NCBI GenBank assembly: GCA_030066045.1
Contig: JASJCJ010000023.1
Coordinates: 1 to 52,777 of the forward strand
Direction of reading: 5' to 3'
Length of the DNA: 52,777 nucleotides
Source of the DNA: Calothrix sp. MO_167.B12
Lineage (GTDB): Bacteria > Cyanobacteriota > Cyanobacteriia > Cyanobacteriales > Nostocaceae
The notes under the pieces were generated by a model, which ran no database searches, was not told the DNA's origin, and was given only the letters and a program-made list of their open reading frames with translations. Position 1 is the first letter of the stretch. Every line of letters starts with the position of its first letter. The position numbers and the translations under genes are program-made. Of the stretch, positions 1-7,862 are shown piece by piece.

Positions 1-1
1 T

Positions 2-160
2 ATAAGGCTAAGTGATAGAAGATTAAATAAGCTGCGTTTATATTGCGCTCATCAGGATAAATCAATGACTCGTGTTATTGAAGATTTTATAGATACGCTT
101 CCAGAACAAAATATTGGTAAAAACTCAACTACCCCACTCCCTGTTAAGCCTACGGCTTAA
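2..160 (+). CDS. Ribbon-helix-helix (CopG-like) DNA-binding protein, 3' end only
   Basis: The frame is open from the left window edge to TAA at 158-160. The first readable residues (IRLSDRRLNKLRLY, then a short turn and MTRVIEDFIDTLP) have the beta-strand, helix, helix pattern of a MetJ/Arc/CopG ribbon-helix-helix repressor. Such proteins are small and often act as antitoxins or plasmid-copy regulators. The last dozen residues are low in family character and run into a palindromic repeat, so the C-terminus may have been altered by that repeat. The start lies outside the window. No partner toxin is visible; the next gene is a Uma2-type nuclease on the same strand. The fold assignment comes from pattern only and the target is unknown. 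Confidence 0.55.
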   Translation: MRLSDRRLNKLRLYCAHQDKSMTRVIEDFIDTLPEQNIGKNSTTPLPVKPTA

Positions 161-190
161 TTCAGTTGCGGGGCGTTTCATTTTTACCTC

Positions 191-240
191 GCAATTCATC
201 CCACACCTCCCGTTCCGGGTAGGATGTGGGGCTTCTTGCT
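191..240. repeat. Stem-loop, possible insertion-sequence end
   Basis: CCCACA (200-205) pairs with TGTGGG (225-230), and further palindromic sequence lies just upstream (122-175). The layout resembles the ends of IS200/IS605-type elements common in cyanobacteria, but no transposase remains, so this is a weak call. Confidence 0.3.
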
Positions 241-286
241 GTTTCAGGTAAAGTTGAAGTGGAAGTTGCTGCACACAGAAATAACC

Positions 287-865
287 ATGATTACTAGAGT
301 TCCATCTCAAATTTATACCCTGGAAGAATACCGCTTACAAGAGGAAACAGCAGAATTTCGCAGTGAATATCACAATGGCACAGTTATACCTATGAGCGGA
401 GGTACAATTAACCACAATCGTATAGCTCGTAACCTGATAACTATTTTAGATACTGCTTTTATACACAAGCCTTATGAAGTTTTTACGAGTGACTTACGTA
501 TCTGGATTCCTCAGCACAATAGAGGAACTTATCCTGATGTGATGGTAGTAGCTGGTGAACCCATCTTCAATGACAATCGTACTGATGAAATACTTAACCC
601 CTGTTTAATCGTAGAAGTGCTTTCCAAGTCTACTGAAGGTTATGACAGAGGTGATAAGTTTTTCTACTACCGTTCTATTCCTGAATTTCGAGAATATTTG
701 CTGATTAGTCAATCAGAATACTTTGTTGAACATTATTATAAAACTGGGGAAGGACAATGGTTATTGCAGGAATATAGAGGAAAGGAGACAGAAATTACCC
801 TTGAATCTGTGGGTGTTTCTTTAGTCATCAAGGATATGTATGGGAAAGTTAATTTTGAATTATAA
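287..865 (+). CDS. Uma2-family (DUF820) putative restriction endonuclease
   Basis: The 192-residue protein has the usual length and layout of the cyanobacteria-rich Uma2 family, which adopts a PD-(D/E)xK nuclease fold. The candidate catalytic signature is visible: YPDV (Asp), then LIVEVLS (Glu) and RGDKFFYYR (Lys), ending in the family's EYLLI strand. I start at ATG 287 (MITRVPSQIYTLEEY), which matches the family N-terminus. An upstream ATG at 224 in the same frame would add 21 residues encoded by an IS-like stem-loop, so it is unlikely. These genes occur in many copies per cyanobacterial genome and their biological role is unproven. The gene stands alone here, between a ribbon-helix-helix fragment and an xisI remnant. 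Confidence 0.85.
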   Translation: MITRVPSQIYTLEEYRLQEETAEFRSEYHNGTVIPMSGGTINHNRIARNLITILDTAFIHKPYEVFTSDLRIWIPQHNRGTYPDVMVVAGEPIFNDNRTDEILNPCLIVEVLSKSTEGYDRGDKFFYYRSIPEFREYLLISQSEYFVEHYYKTGEGQWLLQEYRGKETEITLESVGVSLVIKDMYGKVNFEL

Positions 866-878
866 ATTGGTAGAAATC

Positions 879-1181
879 TTAACTTACTGCATATTCAACA
901 AATTGTCTTAATTCCGGAGGCTGGAAACCAATCACAATATCATCTTTAGGAACTCCTGCTAAAACTAATTCATTGGCAATATCGTCTTCTGTGCCATCTC
1001 GTTGAATCCAGATTTTACCATCAATAATTTCTATATCCACCAAACAGCCGTGAACCCTAACATCATTTTCCCAACCCTGAGTTATCAGCAAATAATTGTT
1101 GAAATCTTGGCTAATAATTAACTTGGTTTTTAACTCTCCGTATGTGTAGGGAATTGAGGCGTATTCACTTATTCTAACTAT
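879..1181 (-). pseudogene. xisI: XisI-like protein, 5'-truncated
   Basis: On the minus strand the frame reads ISEYASIPYTYGELK, then GWENDVRVHGCL, DGKIWIQRDGTEDDIANEL, and ends GFQPPELRQFVEYAVS. This is XisI from about residue 15 to its end. XisI is the fdxN-element excision controlling factor family, normally about 110 residues. A stop codon (TAG, complement of 1182-1184) comes directly before the homologous part, and there is no ATG or GTG at the proper N-terminus. A TTG at 1089-1091 could only start a 70-residue protein. A REP-like repeat (1217-1273) lies just where the missing N-terminus and any xisH neighbour should be. Most XisI homologues sit beside XisH; none is seen here, so the module looks decayed. 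Confidence 0.75.
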
Positions 1182-1216
1182 CTAAGTAGGTAGGCATAAT
1201 TAAATGTAAGATCGAA

Positions 1217-1273
1217 CCTCACCCCCATCCCCCTCTCCTTATTAAGGAGAGGGGTGCCGTCAGGCGGGGTGAG
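1217..1273. repeat. REP-like palindromic repeat
   Basis: CCCCTCTCCTT (1230-1240) pairs with AAGGAGAGGGG (1244-1254) around an ATT loop, flanked by CCTCACCCC (1217-1225) and GGGGTGAG (1266-1273). The same core recurs at 34840-34862. This is a widespread bacterial intergenic palindrome. It borders the broken end of the xisI remnant. Confidence 0.75.
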
Positions 1274-1393
1274 TTTTATATTTAATTTGACCCAGTTACT
1301 TAATTGAGCAACTAAAACGTCCGGAAGTTGCTATGTCTATAGTTTAGTTTTTTAGGCGCTCGGTGCGCTTCGCGCACCATAGAAGAGTGCCAG

Positions 1394-1406
1394 TTGCGTA
1401 AGTCCT
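1394..1406. repeat. Solo end of a MITE with TTGCGTAAGTCCT termini
   Basis: TTGCGTAAGTCCT at 1394-1406, with preceding bases (GCCAG), matches the right end of the complete MITE at 5376-5500. No matching left end is found upstream, so this is a partial copy. It ends 12 bp before the start codon of the response regulator gene and so forms part of its leader. Confidence 0.6.
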
Positions 1407-1418
1407 GAAGTAATCAGA

Positions 1419-2099
1419 ATGAAAATTTTAGTAGTTGATGATGAAGTTGAACTCACAGATCCTTTATGTAGAGTCTTAACTCGTGAGGGATATAGTGTTG
1501 ATACTGCCTACGATGGAACTAGTGGCAGTAAACTGGCAAAAACAGGTAATTACAATCTACTCATCTTGGATTGGATGTTACCTGGAATAACAGGATTGGA
1601 TATTTGTCAAGAGTTACGTTGTCGAGGAATTTCTACCCCTGTATTATTTCTCACCGCTAAAGATACCCTTGATGATCGCATTCAAGGATTAGATGCTGGT
1701 GCAGATGATTATATAGTAAAACCTTTTGAATTACGGGAATTATTAGCCAGAGTTCGTGCTTTATTACGCCGTTCTAATTTTCCACCCCATCCTATAACCA
1801 ATCGCCTGGTAGTAGGGGATTTAGAACTCGATGGGGAAAATCAAGTGGCTTACCGCCAAGACAGAATTATTGAACTATCGGAAAAAGAAAGTAAGTTACT
1901 GCAATACTTCATGGAGAATTCCGGACAACTGCTGACTCACAGCGAAATTATGCACAATCTTTGGCAAAACGAGGAACAACCTAGTAGTAACGTGATTGCA
2001 GCTTTAGTGCGTTTACTGCGACGCAAAATTGAGGTGGGTGGAGAAACACAGTTAATTCACAGTGTTTACGGTAAAGGTTATCGTTTTGATACAGCGTAG
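1419..2099 (+). CDS. OmpR/PhoB-family response regulator, RppA-like
   Basis: This 226-residue protein has an N-terminal receiver domain and a C-terminal winged-helix DNA-binding domain. The receiver has the acidic pair at D8/D9, the phospho-acceptor D51 in LLILDWMLPG, T79 and K101 (YIVKPFEL). The C-terminal domain (about 130-226) has LSEKESKLLQYF and ends in the typical VYGKGYRF. The wording of the receiver, especially LDAGADDYIVKPFELRELLARVRALLRRS, resembles cyanobacterial RppA (redox/photosynthesis gene regulation). RppA is usually paired with the kinase RppB, but no kinase gene is adjacent here, so the identity remains tentative. ATG 1419 is the natural family start; the leader contains a partial MITE. 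Confidence 0.85.
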   Translation: MKILVVDDEVELTDPLCRVLTREGYSVDTAYDGTSGSKLAKTGNYNLLILDWMLPGITGLDICQELRCRGISTPVLFLTAKDTLDDRIQGLDAGADDYIVKPFELRELLARVRALLRRSNFPPHPITNRLVVGDLELDGENQVAYRQDRIIELSEKESKLLQYFMENSGQLLTHSEIMHNLWQNEEQPSSNVIAALVRLLRRKIEVGGETQLIHSVYGKGYRFDTA

Positions 2100-2161
2100 G
2101 GGCAGGGTTTCCCCGCCCGGAGTGAAAGAATAATTTTGATTCCCTTTTTATAAATATAATT

Positions 2162-2266
2162 ATACCAATTTAAAAAAAGAATGCGACAGATGGGTAGGGG
2201 TTTAGCACTGCTAAACCCCTACGAGTAATTTAATTTATGTGTCGCAAACATTATTTGAATTGGTAT
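2162..2266. mobile_element. MITE, copy 1 (ATACCAATT termini)
   Basis: This 105-bp element has terminal inverted repeats ATACCAATT and AATTGGTAT with TA at each edge, as for IS630/Tc1-type MITEs. Inside are a GCGACA motif, a palindromic centre (TAGGGGTTTAGCA, TGCTAAACCCCTA) and GTGTCGCAAACATT. Related copies lie at 5279-5509 (interrupted), 16713-16843 and 44755-44858. Confidence 0.75.
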
Positions 2267-2293
2267 TATTTATGAATATCTGTGGTTATGGGA

Positions 2294-2320
2294 TAAAAAA
2301 ATACCCCCTTATTGGGGGTA
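2294..2320 (-). terminator. Rho-independent terminator for gatC
   Basis: Read on the minus strand, TACCCCC, a 5-nt loop and GGGGGTA form a 7-bp stem followed by a run of T (complement of the A run at 2295-2300). It lies about 130 nt downstream of the gatC stop. Confidence 0.65.
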
Positions 2321-2451
2321 AGTGATTCTTGTTAGACTCTGACACAATATAGTAAACTTAGTTTCTGTATAGAATTTCTGTATATGTGTCAATAGTAGCA
2401 ATGGTAAAGTTAATTGTCAGTGGCAATTGAGTAACTTTAGAAACATTTCAT

Positions 2452-2742
2452 TTACTCTTCATTGAGAATTTTTGGAACCCGAAAGAAGTCACCTTCTTGT
2501 TCTGGGGAGCTTTGGAGAATTGCGTCCCTTTCTGGATAAGGGTGAAGCACATCAGATCGCGTAACATTACTAACATCAATTGCCCTAGTTGTTGGAGGGA
2601 TATTACTGACATCTAGTTCGTTCAGTTGTTCAACATAGGTCAAAATATTTCCTAACTGAGTAGTAAATGTTTCTTCTTCTGTTGCTGTCAATTGTAAACG
2701 AGCCAGATGGGCTACTTTATGTACTTGTTCGCGATCGATCAT
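2452..2742 (-). CDS. gatC: Asp/Glu-tRNA(Asn/Gln) amidotransferase subunit C
   Basis: This 96-residue protein has the full length and conserved pattern of GatC ([18 protein letters not shown], then [15 protein letters not shown], then VPKILNEE). GatC is the small stabilising subunit of the GatCAB complex, which converts Glu-tRNA(Gln) (and in many bacteria Asp-tRNA(Asn)) to the amidated form in the cytoplasm. GatA and GatB are not in the window; scattered gat genes are normal in cyanobacteria. A credible intrinsic terminator lies downstream at 2294-2320. The gene follows ycf3 on the same strand, but a 190-bp gap with a palindromic repeat makes co-transcription doubtful. Confidence 0.95.
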   Translation of the reverse strand: MIDREQVHKVAHLARLQLTATEEETFTTQLGNILTYVEQLNELDVSNIPPTTRAIDVSNVTRSDVLHPYPERDAILQSSPEQEGDFFRVPKILNEE

Positions 2743-2855
2743 AGGTTTTGTGATTTAATGTTTAAATACTAACTCAGTAACTGGGGATTATTTGGTATTA
2801 ATGATGGGAATTGCCAAGGAATAGTGATTCTTTTCATTCATTTTGAAGAGCTGCT

Positions 2856-2912
2856 GTAGTGAGAGCCGGGAAGTCAGCTTACCCTGAGCAGGGAGCGATA
2901 CGCTCTCACTAC
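2856..2912. repeat. Palindromic intergenic repeat (REP-like)
   Basis: GTAGTGAGAG (2856-2865) and CTCTCACTAC (2903-2912) are perfect inverted repeats. Between them lies a GGGAGCGATACGCTC-type core. Related sequences with GGGAGCG and CTCCCACTAC occur at 40582-40661 and 47262-47345. It lies just after the end of ycf3 and could act in transcript termination. Confidence 0.7.
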
Positions 2913-2933
2913 AATCATACCCGCCCAAAACCC

Positions 2934-3455
2934 TTAAAAGAATACATCAATTTCCATTCTACCTGTGGTTTTCAACCAGTTTTGAGCTTCGATGTAATTG
3001 TTAGGAGCCATACGAATTGCTCTCACCCAATAATCAGCAGCTTTATCGAAGAATGCTTCCCCTCCATCTTCATCACCGGCTTCCTTTGCTTTTTCTCCTT
3101 CGTAGTGGAAGATGACAGCAATATTATTTAATGCTTGGGGAAGACGGGGGTTACACTCGATCGCCTGATGATATAATTCTAAAGCCTTTTGGCGATCGCC
3201 ATTACTAGCATAGATTAAACCCATATTATAAAGGATATAACCGCGATCGTTGGGGTCTTCTTCTAGTTTTAAAGCTTCTTCATAATTCTCCAGGGCTTCG
3301 GCATATTCTCCTTCTGTCTGTGCTGACATTCCATCACGGTAATAAACAAAAGCTTCTTTGGCTCGTTTATTGGCTGGCAGGAGCTTGAGAATCAGATCCG
3401 CCATCACAGTAAAGGATTTATCTATAAAGTTATCGTTTTTCTGAGTTCTTGGCAT
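2934..3455 (-). CDS. ycf3: Photosystem I assembly protein Ycf3
   Basis: This 173-residue TPR protein matches Ycf3 from start ([21 protein letters not shown]) to end. Ycf3 is a thylakoid-associated chaperone needed to assemble photosystem I. Three TPR units are readable: about residues 35-68 ([21 protein letters not shown]), 73-105 ([21 protein letters not shown]) and 120-155 around the acidic insert and the [12 protein letters not shown] helix. The length is standard and no residue appears disrupted. In several cyanobacteria ycf3 stands alone, as here. The next plus-strand gene is a CsgG-domain protein more than 600 bp away. Confidence 0.96.
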   Translation of the reverse strand: MPRTQKNDNFIDKSFTVMADLILKLLPANKRAKEAFVYYRDGMSAQTEGEYAEALENYEEALKLEEDPNDRGYILYNMGLIYASNGDRQKALELYHQAIECNPRLPQALNNIAVIFHYEGEKAKEAGDEDGGEAFFDKAADYWVRAIRMAPNNYIEAQNWLKTTGRMEIDVFF

Positions 3456-3642
3456 ATCTGCTGTAATGTTATTTGGTTAGTGACTGTGATGCTCCTTTGG
3501 ATGAGGAGCGGCTTGGCTAAGGGTTAATTATTTGAGCTTGATTGCTAACCTGGGTTACAGGCATATTACCTTTTCTAAGGTTGTTTGTGGAGTTATTGAC
3601 CGCACTACTCATTAGGATAAGCTGTTTATGCTGCCGTAGAGT

Positions 3643-3720
3643 ATTAACATACTCCCCTTGATGAAGCGAGGGGGATTCAAAAAGGCTATCCCTAAGCAGG
3701 GTGAAACCCTTGCTACCCTT
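3643..3720 (-). mobile_element. IS200/IS605-type right-end remnant
   Basis: On the minus strand the sequence reads GGGTTTCACCCTGCTTAGGG, then GAATCCCC, a loop and GGGGAGTATGTTAAT. The same hairpin end occurs at 5985-6028 and 18430-18475. It is a solo transposon end: there is no transposase and no credible protein. Confidence 0.55.
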
Positions 3721-3784
3721 CACTCCCTATTTTCAAGCTAGTCCCCCAGGGTCAAATCCCACAACTTGCCTATGAAAATGCTTT

Positions 3785-3885
3785 GTGACTAATTCCTCAA
3801 GGGCGCACGCAATGCGCCCCTACTGCGGCTCCCACACCTAACTATCAACCATCAACTAACAACTAACAACCATTTTCAAGTTAGA
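3785..3885. repeat. Composite repeat with STRR heptamers
   Basis: The palindrome GGGCGCACGCAATGCGCCCC is followed by CATCAACTAACAACTAACAA-type heptamer repeats. The same composite occurs at 28445-28555 and, inverted, at 16362-16420 and 52346-52400. The rest of the 618-bp gap before the CsgG gene is AT-rich; I see no gene in it. Confidence 0.7.
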
Positions 3886-4073
3886 CGAGGTTTAAAAATC
3901 CAAATTCATCAAAACCTTACAAAACACGCAATAAAAATACACAATTTTTACATAATATTCAAGCATATTTACGTATGATTTTGGATGTCGTATCTAATAT
4001 GTCAAACCACAAGAAGGTAGTATTAAATACATATAGACTTAGAATTCTATAATTAGCTGTAAGAGGAATACAT

Positions 4074-5141
4074 ATGTCCCCTATTTATAGTTGTAAAAAG
4101 AATATTTCTCGTTTCATTTGTTTGTGTTTACCACTTTTGACATCATATTTATTAATTAATGTATTCTTATTTGGAACTGATAGTGCAAATGCTCAAGAGA
4201 GAAAGTCAATTAATGTAATTAATAAAAATAAGTCTCTCATTGAGAATAAATCTTCAGCGAAATCAAAACCCAGAATAGCTGTTTTTGAATTTGATTATAG
4301 TAATATCGCTTATTACAACTATTGGCGTGGATATGTGTGGGGTAATGGTAGAGGTATCAGTAGTATTTTAGTTGATAAATTAGTTAAAGGTGGTAATTTT
4401 AGAGTCATTGAAAGAACTAAAATAGACAAAATTTTGAAAGAGCAAGATTTTGGTGTTTCAGGTAGGGTTGACCCAAGTAGTGCTGCTAAAATTGGTCGTC
4501 TTTTAGGTGCAGAACTGGTAGTATTTGGTTCTATTACTAGTGCTAATCTGGAAAGAAATAGAAGTGGTATACGTGGGATAAAAATTCCCGGATTAGGGCG
4601 TGTTGGTGGAAGTGGGAAAAAGAGAACTGCCAATGTCAAATTAAATGTACGCGTTGTTAACACTACCACAGGCGAGATTGTATTATCTGCTGAAGGAAAT
4701 GGAAATTCAAAACAGAAGGGTGGTAATTTGAGAATTGACAGAATTTATGTCAATAATAATTCTAATAAAGATTCTCAATTACTAACTTTAGCAACGGCAG
4801 ATGCGATTAATCAAGTAGCCGAACAAATCAATGCTGGTGCAAATACAGTTAGTGTTTCACAAACAAATTTGCCAACTATGAAAGCAGTAGTAGCTGATGT
4901 TTCTGGAAACACTGTAATTTTGAATAAAGGTAGTGCTGATGGCTATCGTCCAGGAATGAAACTATCAATTGAAAAGGTAATAAAAATAGTCAAAGATCCT
5001 GTTACAGGGAAAGAGTTACGTAAGATGACTAAACAAATTGGAACAATCGAACTGACTGAAGTTGATAGTTCATCAAGTGTAGGAAAAATTGTTTCTGGAA
5101 CTCAACTTAAGGTCGGAAATTTGGCAAAGCCAATTAAGTAA
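4074..5141 (+). CDS. Secreted CsgG-domain protein (FlgT/CsgG-like)
   Basis: This 355-residue protein begins with a basic stretch and a long hydrophobic segment (about residues 15-36) ending SANAQ, consistent with export by a signal peptide. Residues about 65-240 have CsgG character: PRIAVFEFDY, GISSILVDKLVKGGNFRVIERTKIDKIL, and GRLLGAELVVFGSIT. CsgG proteins assemble outer-membrane channels or periplasmic complexes in curli and polysaccharide secretion. The C-terminal 90 residues (VVADVSGNTVILNKGSADGYRPGMKLSI) resemble the C-terminal beta domain of FlgT-like proteins. It has no lipobox, unlike E. coli CsgG. There are no curli genes nearby, so the exported substrate is unknown. The gene stands alone between long repeat-rich gaps. 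Confidence 0.8.
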   Translation: MSPIYSCKKNISRFICLCLPLLTSYLLINVFLFGTDSANAQERKSINVINKNKSLIENKSSAKSKPRIAVFEFDYSNIAYYNYWRGYVWGNGRGISSILVDKLVKGGNFRVIERTKIDKILKEQDFGVSGRVDPSSAAKIGRLLGAELVVFGSITSANLERNRSGIRGIKIPGLGRVGGSGKKRTANVKLNVRVVNTTTGEIVLSAEGNGNSKQKGGNLRIDRIYVNNNSNKDSQLLTLATADAINQVAEQINAGANTVSVSQTNLPTMKAVVADVSGNTVILNKGSADGYRPGMKLSIEKVIKIVKDPVTGKELRKMTKQIGTIELTEVDSSSSVGKIVSGTQLKVGNLAKPIK

Positions 5142-5278
5142 GGTTTGAAAATTATTGATGTTGCTACCAAGTTGTGTTCTATCGTAGCAGCTCGAGTCAA
5201 TCCGATTTCTGGCTTCCACTCTACTCCAAGCTGCTACGCGTCTACACAATAACTGGGTATTATATTTGAATGCAACTT

Positions 5279-5509
5279 ATACTTCTTTCAAAAAAAATGC
5301 GACACATGATTTATTGGTAGGGGCAAGGTTGCCCTGTCTACGATTGTATATGTTGCAAACATTGTTTCACTTGGTCAGGACTTACGCAATTGTCACAATC
5401 GGTGGTTGGTGCGTGACGTTATAAGTCTTATTGCTACGTTCAAGTATTTTCCTACTATCACGCACCCTACAGAAAAAATATGCCAGTTGCGTAAGTCCTA
5501 TTGGTATTA
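5279..5509. mobile_element. MITE copy 2, split by a second MITE
   Basis: The left part (to 5375) has the GCGACACATGATT, TAGGGGC and TTGCAAACATTGTTTCA blocks of the 2162-2266 element. The right terminus (TTGGTATTA, from 5501) appears only after a 125-bp insertion. Confidence 0.65.
5376..5500. mobile_element. Nested MITE with AGGACTTACGCAA termini
   Basis: Perfect 13-bp inverted repeats, AGGACTTACGCAA (5377-5389) and TTGCGTAAGTCCT (5487-5499), bound this element. TTGGT stands immediately outside both ends (5371-5375 and 5501-5505), consistent with a 5-bp target duplication inside an older MITE. The element has no coding capacity and needs a transposase supplied in trans. Confidence 0.75.
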
Positions 5510-5580
5510 GTATGATTGTAATAATCGGTAAAATAAAAAAAGTTCAAAGGATGATGAGACACTTCGCGCCATCGTCCTTT

Positions 5581-6028
5581 CTATCAAGGCATGGTGGGAG
5601 CGTGAGAACCCCTACGATGCAGGCGAGGGGATGAAACGCGACTCAAGGGGATTTATCCCCAATTTTTCTGGTATAATGACACTAGCGGTAAAGCGCAATC
5701 ACTATTATCGGGCAACTCAGCCCCATCATGGATCGTCGAGACAAATATCACCACTAAAATCAGTAAAGGTGACGCGACCTGCACGATAGAGCCTAAAAAA
5801 AGGTAGGGAAACTGTTTATACAAGAATTTAGACCCGTTTGGGGAGGGGCACTTCCTAAACGCTAAACAAAATGCCTGTGGAGGCGGTCTGGCGGGGGCAA
5901 AAAACATAGGTTATTTGTCTAGTTAAGAGCCTAAGAGGCAGGAAGAAAATGTGGAGTAGCACGGGTTCACCCTGCTTGGGAACAACATTTTTGAATCCCC
6001 TTCGTTTCAACAAGGGGAGTATGTCAAT
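5581..6028 (+). mobile_element. Decayed IS200/IS605 (TnpB-type) element
   Basis: Three parts are visible. At 5581-5650 is a segment (CTATCAAGGCATGGTGGGAG onward) also found inverted at 18480-18546. At 5651-5890 is sequence I cannot assign; it starts with a TATAAT-like box and has several possible stems. At 5895-6028 is a tail encoding CLVKSLRGRKK, similar to SLVKSLRSRKK encoded on the minus strand at 34620-34700, followed by the GAATCCCC hairpin and GGGGAGTATGTCAATT end. I read the tail as the last codons of a tnpB gene plus the right end; the body of the gene is gone. No intact protein remains. Confidence 0.5.
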
Positions 6029-6060
6029 TAAAAAAATCTGGTTCTCAAAATAGATAAATT

Positions 6061-7674
6061 TTAATTATTTAAATGAGTCCGGTAAACACAAACTGGTCGA
6101 TTAATACCTTTAAAGCGATAATACCCCATTTTTTGAAAATCATCTGATTGGGAGAGCAAACCATAAGTATCTTCACCAATTACGCATTCACTAGGGGGAC
6201 AAATACCTTCCATGCGGGATGCCAAATTAATAGTGGCACCCAATGCTGTATAGTCTACCCTTTGGGAACTACCCACATCTCCCACCACCGCCTTACCACT
6301 GTTAATTGCAATTCGTAATTGTAAGGCTTCTTGCCAAAAACTATTATTATTTAGGGTTTGTAGGCGAGATAGCATTCTCTTAGCGGCATTTACCGCACGT
6401 TCGGCATGATCTGCCTGGGGCTCGGGAGCACCAAAAAATGCCATAATGCAATCGCCAATATATTTATCTAGGGTGCCGCCGTAGGTAAATATTTCTTGTA
6501 GCATTTCCTCAAATAAATTATTCAGTAATTCGGCGATTTGGTTGGGTGTAAACCGTTCTGACATGGCTGTAAAACCCACAATGTCAGCAAACAAAATACT
6601 AATTTCCTTCTCTTGGGGAGGTAAACGCCCATCTGGCAACTTACTACCCACAGCAATTAATTGTTGCACCACGGCTGGGGAATGATACCTTTCTAATCGA
6701 TGGCGAATCAATTCCTCTGTTTTTAACTTCTCTGCTAACATCCAACGTTGAACGCTGGAAGCAACAAGGTTTGCTAATGTGGAAAAAAAACTCAATTCTT
6801 CCTTACCTTCAACAGCCCAATGGGAAGCAAAAAGACGGGCATCAGCATAGAGTACCCCTACCACCTTAGTTTCATCCCATAAAGGTACAGCCATTGCACT
6901 ACGAATACCTTTGAATAAAATACTCTGTTCTCCAGCAAAACGTTCGTCATTTTGGGCATCAGCAGTTTGGATGGCAATTTTTTCCTGAAATACCCTTTGG
7001 CAGATACTACGACTAATCCAATCGTTATCATCTGCTAAATATTGTTGTTGGGAAAGAGTTTTAGCAGCAGAATTGATTACTTCTAGATTGCCATTACCAC
7101 TGATGTCTATTAATAATGCTAGCCGTTCAATACCATTGAGGTAGCGAAAGACAACCGTTTCTACCTGAAAAAATATCTCTTCTATGGATGTTGCACCAGA
7201 TAGATTTTTGGCTATATCCACCAAATCTTTCAGACGGGCAATAATTATATCTTTATTACTGGAATTCTCTTGTTGGGGATCAACTTCTATCCATTGCTGT
7301 TGCAGTTGTTTAACATTACGAAGGATAGTTTTTTGACCGTCATTTTCTTCCTGTTTTCCTTCCCATGGTAACTCTGGTAGTTTGACCTGTACTACCAAGT
7401 TGGCATCTCCTAGCCACAAGATATCTCCATGCTGCAACTCTTGAGGAGAATTAATCGGGCGATCATTTACTTGGGTACCATTCTTACTACCCAAATCCTC
7501 AATTGTCCATACACCTTCAGATATATTTACCAAACGGGCATGACACCGAGAAACGCCAGCAAAAGGTAATGATAAGTCACATTCTGGTAAACGTCCAATA
7601 GTGAAAACCTCTCTATCCACTGTCACCGTTTTGAAGGTATTGCCATCTTTGAGGCGCAGCTGTAATTCTGTCAT
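6061..7674 (-). CDS. FHA-GAF class III adenylate cyclase (CyaD-like)
   Basis: This 537-residue cytosolic signalling enzyme should make cAMP from ATP. Three domains are seen. The FHA domain (about 24-96) has GRLPECDL, SRCHARL and LGSKNGTQVN. The GAF domain (about 155-315) has GIRSAMAVPLWDETKVVGVLYAD. The class III cyclase domain (about 355-535) has the first metal Asp in ILFADIVGFTAMSER, the second in LDKYIGDCIMAF, the adenine-reading Lys in LDKYIGD, and DYTALGATINLASRME. In the last motif a Thr takes the place of the usual Asp three residues before the Gly, the K/T pattern of class IIIb cyclases such as Anabaena CyaB1. FHA plus GAF architecture recalls Anabaena CyaD. The FHA domain implies recruitment to phospho-threonine partners. 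Confidence 0.9.
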   Translation of the reverse strand: MTELQLRLKDGNTFKTVTVDREVFTIGRLPECDLSLPFAGVSRCHARLVNISEGVWTIEDLGSKNGTQVNDRPINSPQELQHGDILWLGDANLVVQVKLPELPWEGKQEENDGQKTILRNVKQLQQQWIEVDPQQENSSNKDIIIARLKDLVDIAKNLSGATSIEEIFFQVETVVFRYLNGIERLALLIDISGNGNLEVINSAAKTLSQQQYLADDNDWISRSICQRVFQEKIAIQTADAQNDERFAGEQSILFKGIRSAMAVPLWDETKVVGVLYADARLFASHWAVEGKEELSFFSTLANLVASSVQRWMLAEKLKTEELIRHRLERYHSPAVVQQLIAVGSKLPDGRLPPQEKEISILFADIVGFTAMSERFTPNQIAELLNNLFEEMLQEIFTYGGTLDKYIGDCIMAFFGAPEPQADHAERAVNAAKRMLSRLQTLNNNSFWQEALQLRIAINSGKAVVGDVGSSQRVDYTALGATINLASRMEGICPPSECVIGEDTYGLLSQSDDFQKMGYYRFKGINRPVCVYRTHLNN

Positions 7675-7862
7675 GGGTGTGTTTTACTTTAGAAGCTGGA
7701 AATACAAGCATTACATATGCAGTTTAAGACATACCAATACTTTATTTTTGAACCTTATTTTGTTGATGACCAATACAATCTCCAGCAAATAATTATATGC
7801 GTTTATTGCTTCTTCGTGAGATATTTTTACTTAATTAGAGACTGGCAACTATTTGATCTCTG

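Noticed and set aside
3517-3723. Minus-strand 68-residue frame
   Set aside because: It lies wholly inside an IS-end remnant and repeats; composition is not protein-like and there is no ribosome binding site.
3740-3775. tRNA T-arm-like motif (GGTCAAATCCC)
   Set aside because: It is part of a dispersed repeat seen elsewhere in the window; no acceptor or anticodon stems can be formed around it.
5653-5907. Minus-strand 84-residue frame
   Set aside because: It covers the unassigned middle of a decayed element; low-complexity residues and no family character.
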